A DNA stretch of 5,685 bases from Allobrachymonas sp. (lineage in GTDB: Bacteria > Pseudomonadota > Gammaproteobacteria > Burkholderiales > Burkholderiaceae_C). Each line of letters begins with the position of its first letter. The stretch's first letter is position 1. The stretch covers positions 1-5,685 of the forward strand of contig JAAUOI010000214.1 in assembly GCA_012036375.1 (NCBI GenBank), given 5' to 3'. Below, piece after piece: positions 5,575-5,685 of this stretch. The notes beneath the pieces were generated by a model that was not told the DNA's origin, did not search any database, and saw nothing but the letters and a program-made list of their open reading frames with translations. The translations under genes were made by a program, and so were the position numbers.

Positions 5575-5685
5575 TTACTTGATACAAACCTGGCGCACCA
5601 TTTTCATGTCGGTCAAGCCCATCATGACTTTTTTCCATGCCGTCATTTTTAAGGTGCGCATGCGCCGCCCACGGCCGCCACAACA
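5575..5685 (-). other. Unassigned edge region; possible C-terminal tail of an upstream gene
   Basis: A minus-strand frame is open from the window edge to a TAA at 5575-5577, giving 36 codons ending MMGLTDMKMVRQVCIK, directly before repeat R3. It could be the end of a gene starting beyond the window, or chance. I recognise no family in it. A second minus-strand frame ends sooner, in VVAAVGGACAP. The plus strand carries tcatttttaag at 5643-5653, the same 11 bases as at the left edge of R1 (640-650). Confidence 0.2.

Overview
The window looks like part of a betaproteobacterial chromosome, most likely Burkholderiales and probably Comamonadaceae. This rests on moderately high GC, the protein families and their arrangement (a lemA-TPM-TPM gene run facing an M48 lipoprotein protease), and a dispersed intergenic repeat of a kind I associate with that family. 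The placement is inference; no database was consulted.

Layout, left to right. Positions 1-643 (minus) hold the N-terminal two thirds of a ketopantoate reductase (panE), cut by the window edge. Positions 644-870 are non-coding: a dispersed repeat (copy R1) touching the panE start, then a 72-base imperfect hairpin. Positions 871-1306 (minus) hold a 5-carboxymethyl-2-hydroxymuconate isomerase gene split by a frameshift. From 1307 the divergent intergenic region leads into a plus-strand run: a LemA lipoprotein (1466-2059), a TPM-domain membrane protein with a glycine-rich tail (2132-3067), and a second TPM-domain protein (3067-3590) that overlaps its neighbour by one base and is broken by a one-base frameshift. 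Repeat copy R2 sits between lemA and the first TPM gene and contains that gene's apparent start codon. Positions 3591-3968, between convergent genes, are filled by two inverted copies of a roughly 130-base hairpin unit. Positions 3969-5474 (minus) encode a secreted M48 zinc metalloprotease lipoprotein, with repeat copy R3 just upstream. The last 110 bases hold no gene I recognise.

The functional core is cell-envelope biology: LemA, two TPM-domain proteins and a BepA/LoiP-like M48 lipoprotein are all predicted to lie in or at the membranes. The metabolic genes (pantothenate synthesis, aromatic ring-cleavage) look unrelated to them.

The most unusual material is non-coding: the twin hairpin units at 3615-3952, and the three copies of a 65-base repeat, each abutting a gene start. 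Two genes in 5.7 kb carry single frameshifts in or near homopolymer runs. That could mean gene decay, but it equally fits indel errors in the assembly.
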